Source: Sporosarcina psychrophila (GTDB taxonomy: Bacteria > Bacillota > Bacilli > Bacillales_A > Planococcaceae). From it: 62,217 bases of DNA. The stretch covers positions 1 to 62,217 of the forward strand of contig DYWT01000311.1 in assembly GCA_020742515.1 (NCBI GenBank), in the 5' to 3' direction. The notes beneath the pieces are model-generated. The model did no database searches and had not been told where the DNA came from. It was given only the letters and a program-made list of their open reading frames with translations. Of this stretch, positions 8,663 to 16,494 are shown piece after piece (the first letter of the stretch is position 1; each line of letters begins with the position of its first letter). A program made the translations under genes and the position numbers.

Positions 8663-9881
8663 AGTCATTATTATCGGAGCAGGACCCGCGGGTTTATCTG
8701 CCGCAATCACCATCGCGGAAAATGGTTCCGAAGTTCTTGTTCTTGATGAATATATGCTTGCGGGCGGACGCTTGTTAGGCCAGCTATACGAAGAAGCGAA
8801 TGGAACGTGGTGGAATGGTATGAAAGAATCCAAGAACCTGCATGACAAAGCAATCGCTCTTGGCGTACAAATTCGATTAGGTGCCTCGGTATCCAATATT
8901 GAGAAACTGGATAATTCATGGGTCATTTATACAGAAGAGGAAACATACTATACTTCGCATCTATTGCTTGCAACCGGAGCAGCTGAGGTACCGTTGCCAA
9001 TACCGGGCTGGACACTACCGGGTGTCATGTCTGTCGGAGCTGCCCAAGTCATGACGAATGTACATAGGGTCAAGCCCGGCAATCGTGGTGTCATTATTGG
9101 CGTGAATGTGCTGTCATCCGCAATCGCAATGGAATTGAAACTAGCTGATATAGACGTTGCATGCATCACGTTACCGAAAATGAATCAAGTTACGAAAGAA
9201 TCCGGTAACCCAATGGATGTAATGAATTCATTGTTGCATGTTTCCCATATGGCACCCTCAGCCTTCATCAAATTCGGGAGCAAACTTATGAAGAATGAGT
9301 TCATGAAAAAAATGGGCATCACTTTCTTTCCGAAAAACGGCGTGAAAATGTGGGATATTCCAATCATGTTACGAAAAGCCGTCATCAATATCTATGGTGA
9401 CAACGCAGTCGAAGGGGTTACTCTAGCTACCATTAACGCGGCAGGCAAAGTGATTCCCGGGACAGAAGAAAAAATCAGTGCCGACTTCGTTTGTATCGCG
9501 GGCGGCTTGTACCCTTTGGCAGAGTTGGCGGCGGTTGCTGGCTGTCCGTTCTATTTCATCGAAGAATTGGGCGGTTACGTGCCACTTCATAACGATCGAT
9601 TGGAAACAGCATTGGACGGACTATATGTTGCTGGAAACATCACTGGTGTCGAAGGAGCTAAAGTGGCGATAAGTCAAGGGGTTACGGCGGGGCTTGCGAT
9701 TACCAACAACATCAGCGGCGGCAAACAGGAATCTGAAATCAAAGAATCCATCAAAATGATTGAACACACACGAGACAATGCATTTATACAATTTCATCCT
9801 TCTGTAAAAGAAGGCAAACAGAAACTCCAACAGTATTGGGAGGAGCATGTCAATAAAGCTAAAGTAGAAGTGCATAGCTAA
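8655..9881 (+). CDS. NAD(P)/FAD-dependent oxidoreductase subunit (HcnB-like)
   Basis: A 408-residue flavoprotein of the pyridine-nucleotide-disulphide oxidoreductase class. The FAD motif is VIIIGAGPAGLSAAITIAENG, the second nucleotide-binding region is near NRGVIIGVNVLSSAIAMELK, and the C-terminal FAD motif is GLYVAGNITGVEGAKVAISQG. HcnB and LhpE-type proteins have this architecture and form a complex with small iron-sulphur subunits and a DAO-like catalytic subunit. It closes the plus-strand operon, ahead of a strong terminator. Confidence 0.86.
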   Translation: MSKVIIIGAGPAGLSAAITIAENGSEVLVLDEYMLAGGRLLGQLYEEANGTWWNGMKESKNLHDKAIALGVQIRLGASVSNIEKLDNSWVIYTEEETYYTSHLLLATGAAEVPLPIPGWTLPGVMSVGAAQVMTNVHRVKPGNRGVIIGVNVLSSAIAMELKLADIDVACITLPKMNQVTKESGNPMDVMNSLLHVSHMAPSAFIKFGSKLMKNEFMKKMGITFFPKNGVKMWDIPIMLRKAVINIYGDNAVEGVTLATINAAGKVIPGTEEKISADFVCIAGGLYPLAELAAVAGCPFYFIEELGGYVPLHNDRLETALDGLYVAGNITGVEGAKVAISQGVTAGLAITNNISGGKQESEIKESIKMIEHTRDNAFIQFHPSVKEGKQKLQQYWEEHVNKAKVEVHS

Positions 9882-9897
9882 ACAGAGCATTTTAAGA

Positions 9898-9939
9898 TAG
9901 CTGCCGTGGAAGTCAGTATTACGACTTCCACGGCAGCTA
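9898..9939. terminator. Strong bidirectional hairpin between convergent operons
   Basis: Perfect 17-bp arms (TAGCTGCCGTGGAAGTC and its complement) with an 8-base loop, followed by ATTTTGG on the plus strand. It lies between the end of the dehydrogenase operon and the convergent reductase gene. Confidence 0.88.
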
Positions 9940-9991
9940 TTTTGGTTCCATAATTTATTATAATCTCAATAACTAATGCACTTTGCTTATG

Positions 9992-10963
9992 TCATAATTC
10001 AACCGTGACCCCGGCTTTGGTCGCCATCGCCTTATCGTATAAGTATTTTGCAACGACGATATCAGCTATCGCAAGGCCAACAGATTTGAAAACAGTTATT
10101 TCCTCGTCATTTTCTCTACCTGGACGTTCACCGCTAACCACTTTTCCCAATTCTGCATGAATACCCGATTCAGAAAATACTCCTTCTTGGATAGGCACTA
10201 GCAAATCACCCGTTTCTTCCAAAGCAGCATCCTCCGCCTCAACGATGACTTTTGTCGCTGAGCTGATTGCATGTGATGGTAACTCCTGCATCGATGGGCG
10301 GAATGATCCAACCGCATTAACATGCGTTCCAGGTTTCAACGCTTCTGTAAAAACCGGTGTTGTCGAACCCGTTGCAGTTACTAAGACATCCGCATTACGG
10401 ACAACCTCATTCGAATCCATACAGACTGTGACTCTAAGGCCGAATTTCTCGCCAATGTATTGTGCAAATTCTTTTGCTTTTCCTTCACTACGATTAAAAA
10501 CAAAGATTTCTTCAATGTCTCTTGCCGCCACAACAGCTTCGCAAAGCCCCTTTGCCTGCTCGCCGGTTCCGATAATGCCTAACGTCTTTGCGTCTTCACG
10601 GGCAAAGTATTTGGTTGCAACTCCTGATAAAGCCCCCGTTCGAATAAGGGTCAGATAAGAACCCTCTAGCAAGGCGAGTGGCTTTCCTGTCTCAATATCG
10701 GAAAGTAGAACGACCCCTTGTATCATCTTTTCATTTTCCTTATTGTTTGGAACGACCGTCACATATTTAAGACCCATTGTTTTTAACCCTTCTGCAACAG
10801 AAGGCATAACTAAACCTGTGTTTTCCTCACCAAAAGGGAGGGAAAGTCGTATCGGCGTTTGCGTTTTAAAGGCGGAAAACTCTTTCAAGGCAAGTTCAGC
10901 ACATTCCATCACCTCATTCATATCCGCTAATTTTTTTTGGTCTTTTGCACTTAAAATCAACAT
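9992..10963 (-). CDS. Ornithine cyclodeaminase / mu-crystallin family reductase (probable 1-pyrroline-2-carboxylate reductase)
   Basis: A 323-residue Rossmann-fold protein with the NAD(P)-binding sequence TLGIIGTGEQAKGLCEAV and the family motif LTLIRTGALSGVATKYFAR. The ATG at 10963 follows a GGAGGTAAGAGAC ribosome site; the longest frame adds nine unlikely residues. It is co-oriented with and directly downstream of a proline-racemase-fold enzyme. That pairing is established for trans-3-hydroxy-L-proline catabolism, where a dehydratase gives pyrroline-2-carboxylate and this family reduces it to L-proline. Ornithine cyclodeaminase remains an alternative. Confidence 0.82.
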   Translation of the reverse strand: MLILSAKDQKKLADMNEVMECAELALKEFSAFKTQTPIRLSLPFGEENTGLVMPSVAEGLKTMGLKYVTVVPNNKENEKMIQGVVLLSDIETGKPLALLEGSYLTLIRTGALSGVATKYFAREDAKTLGIIGTGEQAKGLCEAVVAARDIEEIFVFNRSEGKAKEFAQYIGEKFGLRVTVCMDSNEVVRNADVLVTATGSTTPVFTEALKPGTHVNAVGSFRPSMQELPSHAISSATKVIVEAEDAALEETGDLLVPIQEGVFSESGIHAELGKVVSGERPGRENDEEITVFKSVGLAIADIVVAKYLYDKAMATKAGVTVEL

Positions 10964-11020
10964 GTCTCTTACCTCCAGTACTGAATTCACTCAAAAGATA
11001 TGACTTTTTCAATCGAATGT

Positions 11021-12031
11021 TCAAATCTCTTCCAGTAAAAATCCTCTTGGCAATGTATCACGCGGGTCTACTAAGAATTGATGAAGGCCTGTCACGAATG
11101 CTTCTCCAGTGACTTTCGGGATGACCGCTTTATGCCCACCTACTTCATTTATTGACAAAATCTCACCGATGAATTGTCCGTCAGTAATGCTTTCATGGAC
11201 GAATCTTCCATTTTCACCCAATGCGCCGTTCTCATAGAGCGTTGCAAGTCTTGCACAAGTCCCTGTCCCGCATGGTGATCGATCGACTTGTTCATCTGCA
11301 AAAATGGTGACATTGCGTAAATCTGCATCTTTGCTGACAGGATTGTCCGAAAAGATAACCCCGTATATGCCATGTAGACCGCTTTCTTCCGGATGGACAA
11401 CTTCTAACTTTTCTTCAATGAAGAGTTTAATTTTTGTTCCCCATTTTTGTAGCGCTGATAAATCTTTTTTACTCACTTTTAAGTCAATGTCTTTACTCTG
11501 AGCAACCGCATAGAAAGCACCTCCAAATGCGATATCAACAGTGAACTGATAACCATCGATGCTCACTGGTACATCTTTATTCAAAACAAATGATGGAACG
11601 TTTTCAAAAGAAACCGATTCTACAATTGAACCGTTGCATTTCGCATAAGCAGTTATTTCTCCTGCAGGGCTATCGATCACAAACTTCCGATTCTCCTCCG
11701 TCACTTTAAATCTGCCCGTTTCGATCCCCATCGTAATGACTCCGACGATTCCATGACCGCACATCGTACTCCAACCTTCATTGTGCATAAACAGGACACC
11801 GAAATCTGCATGAGCACTTGCTGGCGGCGTAATGATACATCCATACATCCCGTGATGTCCCCGCGGTTCTAGCATTAGCAATTCTCTGATATAATCGAGA
11901 TGCTCCATGCAATAGGCCCGTCTTTCAAGCTGGGTATCGCCTTTTATTTCCGGCAGTCCATCTGTAATGATTCGTAAAGGTTCGCCCGCAACATGGACAT
12001 CGACAGTTGAATATAAGTGATTGGTTATCAT
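11021..12031 (-). CDS. Proline racemase-family enzyme, probable trans-3-hydroxy-L-proline dehydratase
   Basis: A 336-residue proline-racemase-fold enzyme with C91 in MCGHGIVG and C254 in [10 protein letters not shown]. By motif alone the Cys/Cys pair fits a racemase or epimerase. Pairing with a pyrroline-2-carboxylate reductase points instead to trans-3-hydroxyproline dehydration. Many dehydratases have Ser or Thr at one of the two positions, so this assignment is tentative. A GAGGAGATATATTA site precedes the ATG. The gene diverges from the XRE-cupin regulator at 12180 across a palindrome-rich spacer. Confidence 0.8.
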   Translation of the reverse strand: MITNHLYSTVDVHVAGEPLRIITDGLPEIKGDTQLERRAYCMEHLDYIRELLMLEPRGHHGMYGCIITPPASAHADFGVLFMHNEGWSTMCGHGIVGVITMGIETGRFKVTEENRKFVIDSPAGEITAYAKCNGSIVESVSFENVPSFVLNKDVPVSIDGYQFTVDIAFGGAFYAVAQSKDIDLKVSKKDLSALQKWGTKIKLFIEEKLEVVHPEESGLHGIYGVIFSDNPVSKDADLRNVTIFADEQVDRSPCGTGTCARLATLYENGALGENGRFVHESITDGQFIGEILSINEVGGHKAVIPKVTGEAFVTGLHQFLVDPRDTLPRGFLLEEI

Positions 12032-12070
12032 TAATATATCTCCTCATTTCTATATAAAATTAGTTACTAT

Positions 12071-12109
12071 TTGAAGTGTTATTACACTACAATTGAAATC
12101 ACACTTCAA
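12071..12109. promoter_or_regulatory. Nested inverted repeats, candidate operator for the XRE-cupin regulator
   Basis: The spacer between the divergent genes holds TTGAAGTG (12071-12078) and its complement CACTTCAA (12102-12109). Nested inside are AGTGT-TATT-ACACT (12075-12088) and TTGAA-N7-TTCAA (12093-12109). This layout suits a dimeric helix-turn-helix repressor. Binding is not shown. Confidence 0.55.
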
Positions 12110-12179
12110 TAATGTTAATCTAACTTTAAATTAATAGTAATCTTCTGTCAACTCAGCTAAATAAAAAGGAGGCAATTCA

Positions 12180-12722
12180 TTGGATAAAACAATCGGTGAA
12201 AAAATAAAGTTATTAAGAAAAGAAAAACAGTTGACGTTAAAGGATATCGCGGAGAAAACGGATCTATCCATTAGTTTCCTTTCGCAAGTTGAACGGATGA
12301 AATCGTCATTAACGCTCGAATCACTTAAAAAAATCTCTGAAGTTCTGCAAGTGAATCCAAGCTACTTCTTTTCAAATGACACAGAGCCACATTCAAACCC
12401 TAAAGTCATTCGAGGGATCGATAGCGATAAACACTTGACGGTTAATCAATTCATCTACAAAGACCTGTCGGGCAGCCAATCAAATATAGGCTTCAATCCA
12501 ATCCTAGTCATTCTGAATCCAGGTGAAAATAAAGGGAGCCCATTCTCACATTTCGGAAATGAATTTCTTTATGTTTTGGAGGGTACGCTCACTGTCCAAA
12601 TCAATAATGAAGTTTATCAATTGAATAAAAATGACTCTATCGTTATCGAGGCCAGTAATCCTCACTACTGGTTGAATCTCACAGACAGTGCAGTGAAGTT
12701 CCTATGTATTTCATCGGGTTAA
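12180..12722 (+). CDS. XRE-family regulator with C-terminal cupin sensor domain
   Basis: A 180-residue protein. The N-terminal helix-turn-helix (KIKLLRKEKQLTLKDIAEKT, then SISFLSQVER) is followed by a cupin beta-barrel (SHFGNEFLYVLEGTLTVQIN, then NPHYWLN). Such proteins sense small molecules and repress adjacent amine or amino-acid catabolic genes. The TTG start has a clear AAGGAGG site. It is divergent from the racemase/reductase pair, which it probably controls. A hairpin at 12789-12824 follows. Confidence 0.87.
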   Translation: MDKTIGEKIKLLRKEKQLTLKDIAEKTDLSISFLSQVERMKSSLTLESLKKISEVLQVNPSYFFSNDTEPHSNPKVIRGIDSDKHLTVNQFIYKDLSGSQSNIGFNPILVILNPGENKGSPFSHFGNEFLYVLEGTLTVQINNEVYQLNKNDSIVIEASNPHYWLNLTDSAVKFLCISSG

Positions 12723-12788
12723 CGATGGTATTATTATCACTTCTTTATTACTGCTAACCCCGAAATATAGAGTAACTTATTAAAGAAA

Positions 12789-12824
12789 GTAACCCTCGTT
12801 TTCATTTTTGAAAACGAGGGTTAC
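12789..12824. terminator. Hairpin between convergent genes
   Basis: Perfect 16-bp arms (GTAACCCTCGTTTTCA and complement) around a TTTT loop. It lies between the XRE-cupin gene and the convergent NCS1 permease gene. The T-tracts are short, but placement supports a bidirectional terminator. Confidence 0.72.
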
Positions 12825-12894
12825 CTCTAGTTAATTGCTTCTACTATTAATTCATATTATAAATGTTTCTATAACAGTTTATCGCCAGACTTAT

Positions 12895-14244
12895 TTAATC
12901 ACTAATTTTCTCAAAATTAGTAGACTGTAAAACAGTTGCCTTTTTACTATTTACTGTACTTGTTTCTGTAAACTGGTCAGGAGCAATTATAGCTTTCAAC
13001 TTCATTGCTATTAAATATACTATAACCGCAGCGACCAGGGACTGAACTGCAGGAATACCAATTGGTATTAGATATTGAGTTACGTATCCTACAAGCCCAC
13101 CTGAAATCATTGCAAGAGTAGCCATCCAATTCCACCCCTCTTTATCAACCCACTCTTTGTTACGAATGAAAAAGAAATCAGCAAATATAACGCCCGCGAT
13201 AGCCGGATAAATAACGCCCAATAGGATTAAGAAGTCCATGAAGAATGTTAAAATCCCCATTAATGCTAAAATGATACCTAAAGCGGATCCAATGATTGTT
13301 AACCATGCTCTTCCTTTACCTGATTGCACATTAAACATGTTTGCCGCAGCTAGACCAGTGGAATAGCTGGCAACCAACTGACTTGTCCAAAGGGCCAACC
13401 ATAGTATCAAGAATCCCCAAAACGGAAATCCAAGGTTTTGCATCACCGTAACAATGTCTGCATCCCCTACACCGACCGACATCACAGCTCCCGTAAGGAA
13501 AAACACAAAACCTATCACGATAATCCCTAATGGAATTAACGCCTGGTCTTTAATTGTAGGCTTCGAATAGCGCGTATAATCTGAGGCAATTAGCCACTGA
13601 GCAACATTTGCTCCTAGGATGAGACCTACTGCCCCCCAGAATGTCATAGTAGGTTCTGGATTCCAAGACGTTATTTTTTCCCACCCGGCTCCTTTTAACG
13701 AATAGAACACTGCGGCAATGATAAGAATTAATCCTGACGGGACCGCTAAATAATCTGTCCATTTCATGGAGTTGTATCCAATGACAGCAGGTATAGCGAA
13801 AAGAAGGCCTGCACCTATTGTTAACAATGCCCATATTATCCAATTTTCTTTATAATTGACGTGTAGAACTGCCGCAATCGCGTTTCCAGCAACCGCTGTG
13901 TTTACAGCAAACCAACCTATATTAAGAATAACTAATGCGAGCCCGATAATAAAACGTGCTTGCAAAGATCCAAAACTAGTCCTGGCAATTACAGATGAAG
14001 ATAAGCCTGTTTTAGCACCAATATACCCTTGGAGAGCATTTCCAGCCCATTGAATAACCACTAGTCCTACTAATAGAATCAACAATACTTTGGAAATCCC
14101 AAAACTCCCCGCAAGTACAGCTCCAATCATAAGAACAGGTACTGAAAATTCCAATCCTCCAAAAATTGTTGCCGGTACCATCCAATGCTGTCTCTCAGAT
14201 TCTGGGACTTTCCTCATTCCAGAGTCCTGATCTAATAAATTCAT
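12895..14244 (-). CDS. NCS1-family nucleobase/allantoin/hydantoin-type permease
   Basis: A 449-residue polytopic membrane protein of the purine-cytosine permease (NCS1) family with about twelve hydrophobic segments. Family features include GAKTGLSSSVIARTSFG and WLIASDYTRYSKP. The ATG at 14244 is chosen because GGGAGTG lies at proper spacing; the longest frame starts inside that site. It ends the hyuAB-DUF3830 operon, so it probably imports the substrate of the hydantoinase/oxoprolinase-type enzyme. A hydantoin, lactam or pyrimidine-like ring is plausible (inference). Confidence 0.87.
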   Translation of the reverse strand: MNLLDQDSGMRKVPESERQHWMVPATIFGGLEFSVPVLMIGAVLAGSFGISKVLLILLVGLVVIQWAGNALQGYIGAKTGLSSSVIARTSFGSLQARFIIGLALVILNIGWFAVNTAVAGNAIAAVLHVNYKENWIIWALLTIGAGLLFAIPAVIGYNSMKWTDYLAVPSGLILIIAAVFYSLKGAGWEKITSWNPEPTMTFWGAVGLILGANVAQWLIASDYTRYSKPTIKDQALIPLGIIVIGFVFFLTGAVMSVGVGDADIVTVMQNLGFPFWGFLILWLALWTSQLVASYSTGLAAANMFNVQSGKGRAWLTIIGSALGIILALMGILTFFMDFLILLGVIYPAIAGVIFADFFFIRNKEWVDKEGWNWMATLAMISGGLVGYVTQYLIPIGIPAVQSLVAAVIVYLIAMKLKAIIAPDQFTETSTVNSKKATVLQSTNFEKISD

Positions 14245-14270
14245 TTCTATCACTCCCAACAAGTTTTTTC

Positions 14271-14708
14271 TTAAATAACTTTTTCTATTCTAATTTTTTC
14301 TAGTCCTTCAAGCCAAATACGTTCTCCGATTTTTCTCAACACTTCTAATTGGTTATAGTCTACTTGCCCAAGTACATTGACCAGCTCCTCCCCCATATGG
14401 CTCCGAGCCATTTCAGCTCCATAATATATTGCTATTACATGCTCGGGCTGTCCGTTTACTTCGAGCCTCCAATTTCGCCAATAGCATATTTCCCCAATAC
14501 TTGTATATATTGTCTGATTTTCTCTTGAAGGAAGACCATGCAGATCTACCATAAAATTCACTTCTCTTCCGGACCACCTGGATTGAGTAATTTTACTCTC
14601 ATATGGCAGTGAATCCCACATTAAAGAAGCAGTATCTGGGGCATCTTTTTCATTGAGTGTGGCAAATAGTACATCGCCTTTCTCGAATATGAATTTAATC
14701 TTTTTCAT
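14271..14708 (-). CDS. DUF3830 family protein (cyclophilin-like fold)
   Basis: A 145-residue soluble protein resembling the DUF3830 family, which often accompanies hydantoinase or amidohydrolase genes. Recognisable pieces are KFIFEKGDVLFATLNEKDAPDTA, a WSGREVNF segment, and a GEICYWRNW motif near the centre. The ATG at 14708 has GGAGGG about 12 bp upstream. It is co-oriented with hyuA and hyuB, but an intercistronic hairpin separates it from hyuB. Function is unknown; an accessory or ligand-binding role in the same pathway is inferred. Confidence 0.72.
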   Translation of the reverse strand: MKKIKFIFEKGDVLFATLNEKDAPDTASLMWDSLPYESKITQSRWSGREVNFMVDLHGLPSRENQTIYTSIGEICYWRNWRLEVNGQPEHVIAIYYGAEMARSHMGEELVNVLGQVDYNQLEVLRKIGERIWLEGLEKIRIEKVI

Positions 14709-14766
14709 GATAAAAAATAACCCTCCACAAAATATGTTATTTAAATTTTCTGATATAAAATATGAC

Positions 14767-14808
14767 GAAGAAGGAGAATTCGTCTTTACAAATGAATTCC
14801 CCTTCTTC
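14767..14808 (-). terminator. Intercistronic hairpin between hyuB and the DUF3830 gene
   Basis: Arms of 15 bp with one mismatch (GAAGAAGGAGAATTC against GAATTCCCCTTCTTC). On the minus strand it is followed by GTCATATTTTATATC. It may act as a partial terminator or an mRNA-stabilising structure that sets the ratio of HyuAB to permease. Confidence 0.6.
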
Positions 14809-14838
14809 ACAACTTATGTTTCAGCAAAATATCATGTC

Positions 14839-16494
14839 TTAAATAGTCAAATAGCCGTTGCGGATGTCTCTTTCCCGATCTGCTTCCGTCCGATCCATTG
14901 GACTGCCAAAACCTCCACCTCCGCCAGTTCTAACAATAACTTTATCCCCTTTTAATACCTTTCTTCCATTTACCTTTAATAAATGTTCATTTTCAACTGC
15001 TGAAACAATTTCAACGTCAGGCTGATCTCCTGTTTCTCCACCAAATAGCCCCCAAGCAGGAGTTAATGATCTTTCAAACCAAAGTGAAACTTGGGTGTCT
15101 TCACTTAGCACTTCATATTCTCTAATTACACCAAGTCCGCCGCGGAATTTCCCTTTACCTCCGGAATCTTCCCGCAAAGCGTATTGGTTTATGCGAAGAG
15201 GATATTTGGATTCAAACACTTCAACTGGTAGATTTTTAAAATCCCCGCTGACATGGTTAATTAACGCAGAAGGTCCATCTCCATGGTTGAATGCTCCCCA
15301 CCCTCCTGCTGTTGCCTCGACACTCAAAAACTGTTCATCATTTTCTTCATTGATCCCGGAGAAAGTAACTACCATTGAATCTCCATAGTGTGCAGCCGCT
15401 ACTTTCTCTTTCATAACCGGAGAAAGCGCCTTTATAATTAAATCAATGAGTAAACCAAGTGGTGTAAAGTACCACCCACAAGGAGCTGGTTCTACTGCAT
15501 GAAAAATGGTTCCTTTCGGAGCAACTACATTTAATGTTTTAAAGTTTCCACCAGTAACCGGTGAATGAGGGCTAATCAAATCTTTAAATGCTACTCTACA
15601 TGCGGAAATGGCTTGTGCATAACCACAATTTGTCTGGCCCATTCTTTGTTCACTTGAGCCGGTTAAATCAATTTCAATATTTTCTCCATCTACTACTACC
15701 TTGACCTTTACAAGAATCGGCTCATCTTTCACGCCATCATTATCAAGATACCCTTCAGCCTCATAGTTACCATCTGGAATACTTCGTACAACTTCACTGT
15801 CCAATTCTTTTGATTGCTTAAAAATGTCATGGATACATTTATTAATCCTATCTAGACCAAAGCGCTCAATTAACTCTTTGTAACGCTTTTCACCTGTCCT
15901 ACATGCCGCTATTTGTGCGTTTAAATCTCCTAGAGCTGCTTCAGAGAAGCGATTATTGCTAATTATTAATCGAATAACATCCTCAATCGGTTTTCCATTC
16001 TGATGAATCCTCGTAGGCGGAATCCTAATTCCTTCCTGATAGATATTAGTTGCATCCATTGGATACCCTGGATCCTTCGATCCAATATCAAGCCAATGTG
16101 CCCTAGTGGCCGTAAACCCAACTAACTCTTTTTCGTAAAAAATAGGGGAGAATGTGGTAACGTCATTTAAATGCGTTCCACCTATATATGAATCATTCAA
16201 AATATAGACATCACCTTCTTGATAGTTCTGGTTTCCACCAATCATTTTTGTTGTTACATTGATACATTCATCGAGATTCCCAAGAAATATTGGTAGTCCC
16301 GCAGATTGTCCAAGCAGTTCGACGTCTTGGTTAAACAGGCAAACACTGCAATCTTTCATTTCATAAATGATTGGAGAAAAGGCACTTCTCGTTAAACTAG
16401 AATTCATTTCTTCTGCCGCAGAAACAAGAGCATTCCTAACAATTTCCGTGGTAATTGGATTTTCTAAGAAGACTTGATTTTCTACTACCTTCAT
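14839..16494 (-). CDS. hyuB: Hydantoinase B / oxoprolinase family subunit
   Basis: A 551-residue HyuB-type subunit. Visible motifs are the N-terminal ITTEIVRNALVSAAEEMNSSL, a DVYILNDSYIGGTHLNDVT metal-site region, and a C-terminal GGGGGFGSPMDR tail. HyuA-HyuB pairs perform ATP-dependent opening of cyclic amides (5-oxoproline, N-methylhydantoin) or ATP-dependent carboxylation of ketones. It overlaps hyuA by 4 bp (ATGA). The substrate cannot be read from sequence. The XRE-cupin and NCS1 neighbours suggest a small nitrogenous ring compound. Confidence 0.86.
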   Translation of the reverse strand: MKVVENQVFLENPITTEIVRNALVSAAEEMNSSLTRSAFSPIIYEMKDCSVCLFNQDVELLGQSAGLPIFLGNLDECINVTTKMIGGNQNYQEGDVYILNDSYIGGTHLNDVTTFSPIFYEKELVGFTATRAHWLDIGSKDPGYPMDATNIYQEGIRIPPTRIHQNGKPIEDVIRLIISNNRFSEAALGDLNAQIAACRTGEKRYKELIERFGLDRINKCIHDIFKQSKELDSEVVRSIPDGNYEAEGYLDNDGVKDEPILVKVKVVVDGENIEIDLTGSSEQRMGQTNCGYAQAISACRVAFKDLISPHSPVTGGNFKTLNVVAPKGTIFHAVEPAPCGWYFTPLGLLIDLIIKALSPVMKEKVAAAHYGDSMVVTFSGINEENDEQFLSVEATAGGWGAFNHGDGPSALINHVSGDFKNLPVEVFESKYPLRINQYALREDSGGKGKFRGGLGVIREYEVLSEDTQVSLWFERSLTPAWGLFGGETGDQPDVEIVSAVENEHLLKVNGRKVLKGDKVIVRTGGGGGFGSPMDRTEADRERDIRNGYLTI

